Assembly (NCBI GenBank): GCA_028641055.1
Contig: CM054062.1
Span: 188,107,958 to 188,171,957, forward strand
Reading direction: 5' to 3'
Origin: Alopecurus myosuroides
Lineage: Eukaryota; Streptophyta; Magnoliopsida; Poales; Poaceae
Length of the DNA: 64,000 bases
The position numbers and the translations under genes were made by a program. The notes beneath the pieces are model-generated. The model saw only the letters and a program-made list of their open reading frames with translations. It was not told the origin of the DNA and did not search any database. Shown here one piece after another: positions 33,036-45,171 of this stretch (position 1 is the first letter of the stretch; each line of letters starts with the position of its first letter).

Positions 33036-35567
33036 ACGGCAGGCGCTGGATCTACGGCGGCTTCGGCCTCATCGTCGCCAACCTTCATCTGGAGCCCCGG
33101 AACCACGACTTCAGCAGATCCGATCCGATTCGGGTCGATCATCATCGCGCCTCACTCTTCGGAATCGCGCCTAGTGTTCAGCGGATTGGAGAAGAGCGTC
33201 AGCCTGGCGTTCGGGAGCCTCCACTTCCACGCCAACAAAGCAGAAATCCTGCACTTCTCCGAGCAATCCGATCTCGGTGACTCGGACTCCGGGTCCATAT
33301 CAAGCTCGGCAACCTTCGACTCGCTGCCCAACAATGTTGGTCGCAATCTAGCGTCCAGCGGCTGATCCATCCGCCCCAGCACTCGCAACTTCCATACTAT
33401 CTCAGCTGAAGAACCTTCTCAGGTCGGCGAAACTTGTCAACCCACGCCTAGGACTCGCGAGCCATATCTGGCTCAAGTCTGCATGGCAGGATCGATCGAG
33501 CCACCCGAAGAAACGGAAGATAGCCTGAAAGAGAGAGATCACATCAAAGTGTCGCGGGACGCCTGGCTCAAGGAGAAAAAGGTTGTACATCTAGGCCAGA
33601 CGATTGAAGAAGGGGCCCCTCAAAAAGATCTAACTGCATACCACTATCATCTGGTGAAAGCAGCAGAGTTGATCAAGGAGGCCCGCAAGAATCTGGAAGA
33701 GCGGAAGAAATTAGCGTATGAATCGAGTCTACGCCGTGCAGCACTCTCCAAAACTTACTCGGTAGGTAACAATCCCCCGAAGAAAAAATACGTCTCGAAG
33801 ACCGCAGCCCAGGATCGTGAATCTCTTAGCAGGGGCTAGCAATACATTCGAGACATCTCTCATGCACGTCGACGATGATGGCAACGTACACCCGACGACT
33901 CCCGCCACAGCAGTTCTGGCCGCAGCCACATATCTGCAGGCGAACCAGCCAGGGGAGAATGACCCCCGCACGGAGCAATATAGACAAGTCCAGAAGGGGC
34001 TAGGCATGGCAGCCACGAGACTCGCGGCCCAAGGCCGCAAGAACGCGACTACACAAGAGACTGAGAAAACCCCTTGGAAAGACAAAGAAACACCCCGCAG
34101 ACGTGGGAGCACATCGCCTAGAAGGGAGAAATCACCTCGTCGCGCCCGAGTAAAGGAGGCCCGGCGTCGCGGTGATAGCCCGAGTAGCAGCAACGACAGC
34201 CCGGGGGATCGATATCGCAGTCCACGACATCATAGGAGCCGCTCGCGACACCGCAGCAAGGAACCGCGGAAGGAGAACGATCGCGACCAGCCCGGATACA
34301 ACGCGCGATCTGACATCGCGCAGAACAAAATCAACAAGGCCCGACCGATCAGGAACCGTCTACGGTCCCCGTCCACCTCCTCCGACGAAAAAGCCTGTGG
34401 TGCGTTGTGCTTTACTCGCGACATCCGCGAGGCACCAATACCCAAGAGATTTAAACTTACTACGGAAGTGCCAAAGTACGACGGGTCGCTAGAGCCCAAA
34501 TCTTGGCTGTCAGATTACCTCACGGCAGTAAAATGCCAACGTGGGAACAAGACAACGGCTATGCAGTACCTCAACCTACATCTTGTAGGCGATGCACGCA
34601 GCTGGCTCGAAGGAAGACCGAGGGCGTGCTACGGATCATGGGACGATCTAACTTTCGACTTCCGCAAGAACTTCCAAGCAACGTACAAAAGACCTACGTC
34701 CATTGAGGAGCTACGGGCTTGTAAGCAGAAAAGTGGTGAGTCTTACATTCAGCGGTGGACCACACTCAAAAACACGGCGGGAAACATATCGGAGGAAGTT
34801 GCAGTCGAAGCTTTCACCAAAGGAGCTCAACGAACCGCTTTCAGAGAAGAGCTGGGACGAGTCGCACCCAAAACCATCGGGGAGCTGATGGCCATAGCCG
34901 ACAGATGGGCCAACGGTGAAGATTCGGTGCGCAATGAGAAGGCATCTTCGCCAGCACCCGAGGACGACCGCCATGGTCGAAAGAAAAGGAGAAAGCATTA
35001 CGATCACGACGATCGAGAAGAATTGGTTGCGGCAGAGTTTACAAGAAATTGTGACAGCGGACCTCGTGAAAATTGCGAATGGAAGCCAAAGCCAGAGGAT
35101 AAAACTCCTGAGGAGGACCTTGACGGTTATTGCACGCTACATCTATTTACAGATAAGCGCACGGGAAAAACCAAGGCAACCCACCTCCTTAAGGACTGCC
35201 GAAAATTCCAGGACATCCACAAGGCCTACACGAAGAAAAACAGAGCCGCAGTCAATCAGGGCTACCCACAGCTCCCAGGGGGAGGACATCAGGGATTCCA
35301 CCCGCCACAACCCCTACCTCCACCAGGACATCAAAACATGGTGTTGGCCGCGCTCCCAGCGCCACCCGCCGCAAACCAGGGAGGCAATGGGTACCCGAAC
35401 ACAGCAGGACTCCTCGGAATGATACAGAAAGTCTGCCCCTCCCGCAGGGTCCAGAAAACAAACACACGCCAAGTGGTCATGGCAGTACAAGATCCACCGT
35501 CCAAACCTGAATACTTGAAAATGGCGGACCAGTCGATAACTTTCTCCAAAGATGACCACCCCCTCGG
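33036..35567 (+). pseudogene. gag of the outer Tat element
   Basis: Three consecutive open pieces (to 33365, 33483-33839, 33817-35613) with breaks at TGA 33363 and a frameshift near 33835. The third piece holds the retrotransposon gag domain (PF03732) at about residues 225-360: SWLSDYLTAVKCQRGNKTT, YGSWDDLTFDFRKNF, RTAFREELGRVAPKTIGELM. Before it is a long Arg/Ser-rich, disordered region (RHHRSRSRHRSKEPRK). A Cys-His pattern near DGYCTLHLF...HLLKDCRKF looks like the degenerate zinc knuckle common in Tat gag. It forms the particle that carries the RNA. A frameshift near 35565 separates it from protease. Confidence 0.82.
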
Positions 35568-37322
35568 GTATATCGACCAGGACACGCCTCGCTCGTCATT
35601 CAAGCGCAGATAGGCAACTACGAACTTGCGCGAGTGTTCATGGACGGCGTCAGTGGGATCAACATCATTTACGCGGACACACTCCGTAAGATGAACAGGA
35701 ACCTGGACGGACTCGCAGAATCAGAAACATCCTTCCACGGGATAGTACCAGGCAAAGAAGTCTGACCACTCAGAACAATCAACTTGGAGGTGGTGCTCGG
35801 AAACCCAAGAAACTACAGGCGAGAATTCCTCGACTTTGAAGTAGTCGACTGGCCCTCACAGTACAATGCCATTCTCGGCCGAACAGCGTTAGCAAGATTC
35901 ATGGCAGTACCCCACTACGGCTACCTAAAACTCAAACTTCCTGGGGAATACGGCACCATCACCATAGATGTCGACTTCCAAAAATCCGATAAGTGTGACA
36001 TTGAGTTCAATGAGATCGCGAAATCTTTCAGGATGCAGGAGGAGCTGTCAGAATTGGCAAAGACCACGGACCACTCCGTGATGCCACTCACCAAGAAGAA
36101 CGCTCCGGAACTCGAGTTCAGTGCAAACGGTGACACTCAAAAGCATCAAGTGCACCCGACAAAACCCGCAAAGACGGAGATGGTGTCCACCACCCTCTCG
36201 CCTGCATAGGAAGGCGCGCTCGTCGAACTCCTCCGTGAGTATTGGGAAATCTTCGCTTGGTAGCCTTCAGATATGCTAGGGATACCTAGGGAGTTCGCCG
36301 AGCACTCACTTGAAGTATTCAAAGACGTCAAACCGATCAAGCAAACGACCCGACGATTCTCCGAGCCAAAACAGAAGGCACTCGGAGAAAAAGTGAATCG
36401 ATTACTCGCTGCAAAATTCATCAGAGAGATAAAAATATCCACCTGGTTAGCAAACCCGGTGCTAGTTCCGAAGAAAAACACTGACATCCTTCGCGTGTGC
36501 ATCGACTATACATACAAACACTGCCCCAAGGATAACTTTCCCTTGCCACGGATCGACCAGATTGTAGACTCCACTTCAGGATGCCAGCGACTCTCCTTCT
36601 TGGACGCCTACTCGGGCTATAATTAGATCAGGATGAAAGAGGAGGACGAGGAGAAGACAACGTTCATCATACCTCATGGTGTCTACTACTACACGACAAT
36701 GCCTTTCGGGCTGAAAAACGCAGGCGCAACATATCAGCATTGCATGCAACAATGCCTCGCCAAGCTCATTGGCAAGAACGTACAAGTGTATGTTGACGAC
36801 ATCGTCATCAAAACTTGGGTGGAAGATACACTCCTCGAAGACATCAGGGAGACATTCGATGCTCTCAACGCGTACAAGATCAAGCTCAACCCGACAAAAT
36901 GCGTCTTTGGCGTTCCTGCGGGACAACTTCTCGGGTATTTGGTGTCTGCCCGCGGAATTGAAGCCAACCCGGAGAAAATTCAAGCAATCTTGACAATGAA
37001 GGAGCCAACCAATCTTCGCGGCGTACATCAGCTCGCAGGGCGACTAGCTGCTCTGAGCAGATTCATCGCAAGATTAGGCGAGCAAGCATTGTCCTTCTAC
37101 AAGTTGCTGAAGAAAACAGATAAGTTCGAATGGACACCAGAAGCAAAAAAGGCGTTCATCGAATTGAAAAGAGCACTACAGAGTAGGCGCGTCCTGGCAA
37201 CGCCACAAGACAGGGAACCCCTCTACCTATACTTGGCGCAACAAACCAAGTCATCAGCATGATTATTATCGTCGAGTGGCCAGAGGATGGCACGGCATAC
37301 GGAGTTCAGCGGCCAATATATC
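35568..37322 (+). pseudogene. protease, reverse transcriptase and start of RNase H, outer Tat element
   Basis: The protease block reads GHASLVIQAQIGNYELARVF then MDGVSGINIIY; the catalytic Asp is kept but the usual Gly/Ser after it has changed. Reverse transcriptase follows: CIDYTYKHCPKDNFPLPRID, SFLDAYSGYN, MPFGLKNAGATYQH, the catalytic YVDDIVIKT, then YLVSARGIEANPEKI. One reading frame spans all this but is broken by TGA 35763, TAG 36207, TAG 36261 and TAG 36624, and a frameshift near 37258. The RNase H domain is split by the inner element. Confidence 0.88.
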
Positions 37323-38205
37323 TGTCGGGGGTTACCCCCGAGTAGGGGTAAGGCAAGTGCTAAAGGCAAGGTCAAAGGTGTTGTTTGACCGGGTAGATGG
37401 CTACCCGGTACTCGCTACCCGGTAGGTTTCTATCCGGCCGTACACACCAATGGCCAGGAGGATAAATCAAGCAAGTTATGTTCATCCGAGTAAAGAAGTT
37501 GGTCCGAGTAGAGGGAGTGAGTTCCTACTCGGGCCAGAAGTCAATGGAGCCGTTTTGACAAGGGATCCCACGTATCTTGCGCCCGTACCGGCGTGCGGTT
37601 CAACTTACGGAGCGCATGATTATCCGTGCTACGGCGTGGCTACAGTGCGGTAGGAGCCTGTCAAGTCCTGTCACTGACAGAGGGGACAAGACAGGGCTAG
37701 GGGCCTACCCTATCTCACTGACAAGGGTGGAAAGGTCCCATCTCCGAACGGCGTGACGACTTACGGCGCCTGCGTCAGCGAGAAGCCGGAAGCGTGCTCT
37801 GTTCTGTAGTGCTCCTGTCTTATCAGCTGTACCTTTTAGTCTTATTCTATCCGGCTGGGCACCAGTATATAAGGTGCCCTGCCCCTTCCTGTGAGAGGTT
37901 CGCCGCACTCGCTATACTTTCTAGAGGCAACACTTAGAGAGAACTTGAGAGAAGAGTGGCTACTCGGCTGAAGGCCTGATTTGTACTGTGGATACTCGGT
38001 AAACACCCATATAAAGAGAGAGGCAGGAGTAGGGGTGTTACCTCCACACGAGGGCCCTGAACCTGGGTAAGATCTTGTTGTTTGCAGTGCTTGTGACTTA
38101 CCACACGCGGCTACTCGCCGTGTGATCCCTCCTCGAGCACCTCCAGCGTCCATCGGCCCCAAACATTAGCCATCCCATGGCATCTGCCGTGATACCACCA
38201 CGACA
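37323..38205 (+). repeat. 5' LTR of the inner Tat element
   Basis: 883 bases from TGTCGGGGGTTACCCC to CACGACA. It carries a TATA box at 37866-37872. The pair with the 3' LTR differs at roughly 20 positions by my hand count, plus a short indel near 37750. Confidence 0.9.
37866..37872 (+). promoter_or_regulatory. LTR TATA box, inner Tat element
   Basis: TATATAA in CCAGTATATAAGGTGCCC. The same sequence occurs in the 3' LTR at about 63199-63205. Confidence 0.7.
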
Positions 38206-38206
38206 G

Positions 38207-38224
38207 TTGGCGCCCACCGTGGGG
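38207..38224 (+). other. Primer binding site, inner Tat element
   Basis: TTGGCGCCCACCGTGGGG directly after the 5' LTR. Confidence 0.75.
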
Positions 38225-40719
38225 CAGACAGCGGCGCTGGCTGGAGTCCATGTTCGGACGGGACTCATTTCTGCTACTGGGGAGCGCGTTGTCTGTGGCC
38301 TTGTAATCATATTCAGCTCCTTCGACTTCGTCACCGACAACGCCGGAGATTTCGGCGGTAGGCCCATGCCGGCAGGCGGCTCGGTGCTCTCCTTCGGCTC
38401 GCACCTCGTCTACGTCGCCACCACCATCATCCGCGAGTTCCCAGAGGAGGTGCTGGTCGCGGAAGATCCTCCTGCTGTGCTCGCTGCCCACGGAAGGCCA
38501 ACTGGCTGCTCTGCGGATAGCGTGGAGGTGATGGTGACCGGCCCGGCTACCGATGCCGGGAAGGGCGCGGCTGCTGCCGCGGGGGTCATCGAGGAACCTG
38601 CTGGCCCAAGTGGTGCCCAGAGGGTCCACAAGCCCTACGAGAAGGACTTGAACATCCCTCTTTCCACTACACCGATGATACCGGCATCCGCCGTGCGGAT
38701 GGGCATGCCGCCTCCCACCGAGCTCGAGCTCATGACCATGAGGGCGCAGCTCGACCAGCAGCGTCAGGCGCTTCTCACCAAGCACCTGGAGATGGAGAAG
38801 GTTAGGCTTGAGCTTAGCCTAGACCAGAACGAGTACAACAAGGCCCATGGCTTTACTCCTGTTGTTAGGAAGCCTAGCAAAGTAGGCGCTACTCGTCGCA
38901 ACTTAGGCGCCGAGATGGCAGTAGTTGGTGAGGCTCCTAGCCAGTCTGCCACTGTAAACACCGCCACCAGGCCCAGATACAGCACCCCCGCCAAAACACT
39001 TAGAGCTGCAGAGGCTGTAGCTGCTGAGTTGCCAAACCTAGCCGGCGACGCGCGCGCTAGGCAGCAGGAGAGGCTCAATGAGTTAGTGCTAGAAGCTGCT
39101 AGGCAGAATGAGGAGTTCCGGAAAGCCAATCCGGGTGCTGGTGCTTCTCAGATTGTGCACTCGCGTGTAGCGGGATCTCATGACCAGGCGTCATCGCCGC
39201 TTCCCAACCGCGAGAGGGACCAGAGTGTGCACTCTGGGAAGAGTAGACAGATGCAGGTGTACGACCCGGCTCTCGCCGCAAAACAGCGCGCTGTGCCGCG
39301 AGAGTCCGGTCAGAAACACAACTCTGCATGAGCGGGCTATCAAGCCCATAAAGCTCACAGCAAGGGGCAATACGGAGACAACACGGGGCCTTCTCGGCGT
39401 CCTGCTGCTCAGCCTACTCAGCAGCGGACGCAACAGCCAGATGCAGCACAGTCGCGTGCGGCTGCGCCAGCAGCCAACCCTGTGGTGCAACCCGCTGTTG
39501 TGCAGGAGAACAGATATGATGATGGCTACTCGGCGATGGGGCTAGCTGGCTATGGTGACCCAAGAAATGTTGCTGATCGTCTGGGTGACCGCATGTTGGA
39601 GCCCAGTGATGCAAGGTACAAGCTGGACCGGATTAATCTATCCGCGCAACTCGAGAACAAGGGGCCGCCTGGCCCAGAGTGCTTTGGCCCTCGTATCATG
39701 AACGAGCCGTCCGTGAACCACTTTCAGCTGGCCAGGGGAACCAAGTGCTACAATGGCAGCACCAAGCCAGAGGATTGGTTGAGTGACTGTCACAGCCGTG
39801 CACATTGCAGGCGGCAACCGGAGATGGGCTGTGTGGTATGTTCCGCAGATGCTAGAGGGTCCAGCTCGGACTTGGCTCAACAAACTGCCCAAGGACAGTA
39901 TCAATTGCTGGCTGGACTTCTCGGAGGCCTTCATCAGCAACTTCACCAGCACATACAAGAGGCCGAATAGGCCGCAGCAGTTGTCCGCTTGCAAGCAGCG
40001 GGAAGATGAGACCGACCGCGAGTATCTTACTCGGTGGATCACCTTGAGGAACACCTGTGAAGGTGTGAACGAGGCCCAGGCCATTACTTGGTTTGCGCAG
40101 GGCTGCAGGCATGGCAGCATGTTGTGGCAGAAGCTGCAGCGCGAGATGCCAAGTACTCTTGCTGAGACCATCAAGATCGCGGACATGTATGCACTCGGCG
40201 ACCCAACTCATCCTCTGATGGACTCTCCTGAGCCGAGAAGGAACTACAACAGCAACAAGCGCAGAGGTGACCGGATTGATACTCGGTATGATCCCGAGGA
40301 GGTGAATGCTGTGACTACGGCTGCTGGGAGTAGCCAAAGGCAAAAAACTGATGGAGCCCAGTACGGGCAAAACCAGAATCAGGACCAAGGCATCAAGAAG
40401 CCGTGCAATGCTCCCCAGCAGGGTAGCGGCAACCCGGATCCCGCTCCGAACTTTGTCTTTGGGAGCATGAGGGATGGGCCATGCAGCTTCCACACTCGGC
40501 ATCCGGCCAGGCCAGCCAACCACACTACTCGGCAGTGCAGCTGGTGGGAACAGATCAAGAATGAGGGCCTGCCCCCTCCTCCTCCTCTGCCAGCTGCGAA
40601 TGCCAATGTGCAGCCTATTCGGGCACCTGCTCCCAGGCCTGCAGTGTTTCCGAGAAGAGAGAATGTGAACCAGGTGGCTTTAGGAGCCAACCGCTACTTC
40701 AACAACGACGGCTACCGCA

Positions 40720-40850
40720 ACTACAACAACAACGACCGCAACCGCAACTTCTACACCCGCAACAACAACAGGAACAACAACAACAACAACAACAGTAACA
40801 ACAACAACAACAACCAAGGTACCAACAACAACGGCAACAATGGTGGTGGA
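40720..40850 (+). repeat. AAC trinucleotide repeat (poly-Asn) within gag
   Basis: Imperfect (AAC)n tract encoding runs of Asn broken by Arg, Ser and Gly. Confidence 0.85.
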
Positions 40851-41624
40851 GACCGCAACCAGTACCAGGAACACCACGAGAGCTACATGATCTTCACCTC
40901 CGAGCCCGCCGACAAGCAGTCTCTGCACATGCATGTGATGGAGGTCAATGCTGTGATTCCTGCTGTGCCCCACTACCTGCACTGGTGCAACCAAGAGATC
41001 ACGTGGTCCAGAGCTGATCATCCTAGGGTGATTCCCAACCCGGGTAGCTATGCTTTGGTGGTGGATCCCACCTTCTTGGGTACTCAGAAGAATGTGAGGT
41101 TCAGCAAGGTCCTGATTGACAACGGCATCAGCATCAACATTGTGTACAGAGACACACTCGAGAAGCTCGGGATGATCGAGAACATGCTGCTACCCAGCAG
41201 GACCACTTTCCATGGCATTGTGCCGGGAGTGTCCTGCTCTCCAATCGGCCGCGTCTGGATAGACGTTCTATTCGGCACCAGGGAGAACTGCCACACTGAG
41301 AGCTTGGCGTTCGAGGTGGTTGATCATCAGAGCCCATACCATGCCCTACTCGGTAGGCCTGCTCTCAGCAAGTTCATGGCTTCAACCCATGCTGCATACT
41401 TGAAGATGAAGATCCGTGGTCCCAATGGAGTGATCACCATCTCGGGTGATTACAAGAGGTCTATGGAGTGTGCCTCTGCTGGTTCCCAGCTGGCGGAGTC
41501 CATGGTCATTGCTGCCGAGAAGAAGAAGAAGATGTATGAGTTGGTGTCTATGGCGCAAGCAGCACAAGGTGGTGCGCCTCGTATGCCGAGTTCCCAGTAC
41601 GGGACTGCGTTCGAGGCGTCCTAG

Positions 41625-43600
41625 GAGACAAAGAAGGTCCAGGTTGATCCTGAGTTCCCAGACCGTGTTGCCATCATTGGCGCCGGGTTGGGAGAGAAAT
41701 AGGAAAGCGAGCTCATCCACTTCCTCCATGAGAATTGGGACGTCTTTGCCTGGTCCAATGAGGATTTGCCGGGTGTCCCGAGGGAGTTGGTTGAGCACTC
41801 GCTACACGTGTGGCATGATGCCAAGCCAGTAAAGCAGGCTATGCGCCGCTTTAGTGATGAGAGGAGGAAGGCTATCGGTGATCAGATCACCAAGTTGCTG
41901 ATAAGCAACTTTATCATGGAGGTTTTGCATCCGGACTGGCTAGCCAACCCGGTTATGGTTTAGAAGAAGAAGGAGGACCCCAAGGCGGATACCACGTGGC
42001 GTATGTGCGTGGACTACACCGACCTGAACAAGGCCTGCCCCAAGGATCCCTTCCCGCTACCCCGCATAGATCAGGTGATCGATTCCACTGCTGGTTGTGA
42101 GCTTTTGTCTTCCATAGATGCCTACTCTGGTTTTCATCAGATAGCTCTCAACCCTGCTGATCAAATAAAGACTGCCTTTATTACCCCGTACGGGGCTTAT
42201 TGCTATCGTGTCATGTGCTTTGGGTTGCGGAATGCTGGGGCTACTTATCAGAGATGCATGCAGAAATGCTTGCATGACCAAATTGGCAAAAATGTGCAGG
42301 TGTACGTAGATGACATTGTCATGAAAACGAATAAAACACATACTCTGCTTAGTGACATTGAGGAAACATTTGCCAACTTGCGCAAGTACAAGATGAAGTT
42401 GAATCCGACTAAATGCACCTTTGGCGTCCCGACTGGCAAGCTGCTCGGCTTCTTGGTATCCAGTCGGGGCATTGAGGCCAATCCCTCAAAGATAAAAACT
42501 ATAGAGAGCATGTCTTTGCCGAGATCACTGAAGGATGTGCAAAAGTTCACTGGTTGCTTGGCTTCTCTGAGCCTCTTCCTGGGCAGAATGGGCTAGAAGG
42601 CCTTGCCTCTGTATCAATTGATGAAGAAGAGCGACAAGTTTGTCTGGACACCGCAAGCTGATGTAGCATTCAAGGAGTTGAAAGCCATGCTGGGTAGCGC
42701 TCCCATCTTGGCTAGTCCGCTACCCAAAGAGCCAATGCTGCTGTACATTGTTGCGACTAACCGAGTGGTCAGTGTTATGATTGTGGTGGAAAGAGAAGAG
42801 GAAGGCAAGACTGTGCAGCGGCCAGTATACTATCTCAGTGAGGTGCTGTCCAGCTCCAAGCAGAACTACCCGCATTACCAGAAGATGACTTACGGCGTGT
42901 ACCTGGGCGCCAAGAAGCTGAAGCACTATTTCCAAGAGCATCCCATCACTGTGGTGAGTTCTGCTTCCATCTCGGACATCATGGGCAACAAGGAGGCAAG
43001 TGGCAGAGTAGCCAAGTGGGCGATTGAGCTGGCCGCGTACGCTCCTGCGTATGCGAGAAGAGAAGCCATCAAGTCACAGATCCTAGCAGATTTTCTGGTG
43101 GATTGGGCTGAGGTGCAGTATGAGCCTACTTCTCCGGTAGCAAACTACTGGAAGATGCATTTTGATGGCTCCAAAGTGAAGGAAGGCCTTGGTGCTGGCG
43201 TGGTGCTCACGTCACCCAAGCGAGATCAACTCAAATATGTGCTGCAGATCCAGTTCAAGGCATCCAACAATGTAGCAGAGTACGAGGCCGTGGTACACGG
43301 CTTGAAGGTGGCCAAGGAGGTTGGCGTGCAATGCATCATATGCTATGGCGACTCAGATCTAGTGGTGCAGCAAGTTTCAAGCACTTGGGATGCTCTGGAT
43401 GCCAACATGGCGTCATATCGGTTTCTGGTGCAAACCATGATAGGGTTCTTTGAAGGGTGCGAGTTCAAACACATACACCGAGTAGAGAACGAGGCAGCTG
43501 ATGAGCTGTCCCAGTTGGGGTCTTCTCGGCAGTACATCCCGGCTGGGATTGCCTTGGAGCATTTAAAAAGCCATCTATCAAGCCATCCCACAACTCGGAA
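41625..43600 (+). pseudogene. reverse transcriptase and RNase H of the inner Tat element
   Basis: One frame throughout, interrupted only by TAG codons at 41622, 41700, 41961 and 42594. Reverse transcriptase shows MCVDYTDLNKACPKDPFPLP, SSIDAYSGFHQIAL, YGAYCYRVMCFGLRNAGATY, the catalytic YVDDIVMKT and GFLVSSRGIEANPSKIK. The first RNase H is at about 42650-42960 (RPVYYLSEVLSSSKQNYPHY). A second RNase H-like domain is at 43140-43560: MHFDGSKVKEGLGAGVVL, NNVAEYEAVVHGLKVAKE, GDSDLVVQQVSS and NEAADELSQLGS, the dual RNase H typical of the Tat lineage. A frameshift near 43590 leads to integrase. Confidence 0.9.
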
Positions 43601-45171
43601 TCTATATTCGTTCCTTCTCTGCCTGGTGAGGAAGCTGTTCCCATGGAGATTGACTGGGAGGTTGCAAAAGAGAACCCGGGGACTGCCGTCTCCATCCCGG
43701 GGACTGGCACCTGCAACTCGGGGACTGTCCCTTCTTACTCGGGGACTGCCCCTCCCAACTCGGGGACTGTCGCATTCATTGAGGGGGTCCTTGCCGAGTG
43801 CTCGGGGACTCGGGGACTCGTCCCCAACTCAGAAGAAGAAGAAGAGGTGGTGGCTGACCCAATGGAACTGGACGAACCAGTGTTTCCCATCCGGGAGACA
43901 CCGAGTTGGGCTCTGCCCATATTATCCTTTCTAAAGGACGGCACCTTGCCCAGTGATGAGGTTACCTCGAGGCAAATTCAGAGAAGATCCAAGGGCTATA
44001 CAATCTTCAGAGATGGGATGCATAAAAGAAGTCCTACTGGTGTGCTGCAGCGCTGTGTAGAGCGAGAAGAAGGAGAAGAAATTCTGGTGGAGATACACCA
44101 AGGAGAATGCGGGCATCACGCCTCTTCTCGGGCTCTGGTCAACAAGGCTTTGCGGCATGGCTTCTTTTGGCTCACTGCCTTGAAGCAAGCTGAAGATATT
44201 GTGAGAAAGTGCAACGGCTGCCAAAGATTTGCAAGTAAGATTCATATGCCCGCTTCCGAGTTGAAGACCATTCCCATTACTTGGCCATTTGCTGTTTGGT
44301 GCTTGGATATGGTGGGTCCTTTCAAGCCAGCTAGAGGCAACATGACTCACATCCTGGTCATGGTTGACAAGTTCACAAAGTGGATTGAGGTGAAGCCTAT
44401 TCGGAAGTGTGATGGAGCCACTGCTGTGAGTTTTCTGAAGGATGTGATCCTGAGATATTGCTACCCACACAGCATTATCACGGACAATGGTACAAACTTG
44501 GATGAGGGTGCTTTTGTGAGGTTCTGCAGAGATAAGCGCATTCGGCTAGATGTTGCATCTGTTGCGCATCCCGCCTCCAATGGGAAAGTTGAAAGAGCAA
44601 ATGGCATGGTGTTATCCGGCATAAAGCGAAGGCTGATCGAGCCACTACTGAAAACACCTAGGTGTTGGCTAGACGAGTTGCCAGCGGTGTTGTGGAGTCT
44701 AAGGACTACCCCTAACCGGTCAACCGGCTACACGCCATTCTTCCTGGTATATGGAGCTGAGGCCGTGTTGCCCAGTAACCTAGAGCATGACTCGCCCCGT
44801 GTAACGCTCTACACTGAGGCAGAGGCTAGAGAAGCTCGATTAAATGATGTTGACCTGCTAGAAGAAGCAAGAGAGCTAACTCTGTCACGTTCAGCTGTTT
44901 ACCAGCAAAACTTGAGGCGTTATCACAGCCGGAAAGTGAACCCAAGAGTTTTCCGAGAAGGAGACATGGTGCTTAGGCTCGTGTAGCGCACAGCCGGGAT
45001 GCACAAGCTTTCCCCTCCGTGGGAAGGGCCTTTCATTGTGAGCAAGGCCTTGCACAATTATGCCTACTATCTAATTGACGCACAGCCACCCTAGAAGAAC
45101 AGACCGGATAGGGTTGGAGAGGAATCCAAGCGCCCTTGGAATGTAGCTCTACTCCAACGTTTTCACTCATG
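43601..45171 (+). pseudogene. integrase of the inner Tat element
   Basis: After a linker with eight or so copies of a CTCGGGGACT-type repeat comes the zinc-binding domain (HQGECGHHASSRALVNKAL, then VRKCNGCQRFA; H-H-C-C). The rve core has CLDMVGPFKPA (Asp), SIITDNGTNLDEG (Asp) and ASNGKVERANGM (Glu), a complete D-D-E triad. The C-terminal part continues to a TGA at about 45169-45171 but is interrupted by TAG at 44984 and 45092. It joins the cDNA to the genome. Apart from those two codons the gene looks whole. Confidence 0.88.
43677..43815 (+). repeat. Array of CTCGGGGACT-like decamers
   Basis: About eight copies of (T/C)CGGGGACT separated by 6-15 bases, in frame with integrase and coding repeats such as NSGT and SGTG. 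The same decamer occurs at 45235, 45646, 47663 and as the polypurine-tract core at 51749. Confidence 0.85.

Larger units (their letters stand above)
32492..37322 (+). mobile_element. Outer Tat-lineage Ty3/Gypsy element, 5' part
   Basis: A 5' LTR (TGTCCTACC...GACA), primer site, gag, protease, reverse transcriptase and the start of RNase H in the order of a Ty3/Gypsy element. Coding breaks off at 37322 and resumes at 63542 after the inner element. The 3' end is outside the window. Confidence 0.9.
38177..41624 (+). pseudogene. gag-protease of the inner Tat element
   Basis: The open frame starts at an ATG inside the 5' LTR (38177, MASAVIPPRQ) and reads through the primer site; a start further downstream is also possible. 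One TGA (39329-39331) and one frameshift near 39785 interrupt it. The gag domain (PF03732) follows: MLEGPARTWLNKLPKDS, FSEAFISNFTSTYKRPNRPQ, EYLTRWITLRNTCEGV. A Cys/His segment (CSFHTRHPARPANHTTRQCSWW) resembles the Tat zinc-knuckle region. An Asn-rich low-complexity run encoded by AAC repeats lies at about 40720-40850. The aspartic protease is at 41095-41400: KVLIDNGISINIVYRDTLEK and YHALLGRPALSKFMA. The catalytic Asp is present but the usual Ser after Gly is Ile. Confidence 0.85.

Noticed and set aside
41622..45094. Programmed TAG read-through in pol
   Set aside because: Read-through elements use one stop at gag-pol. Six scattered TAG codons inside conserved domains fit mutational decay better.
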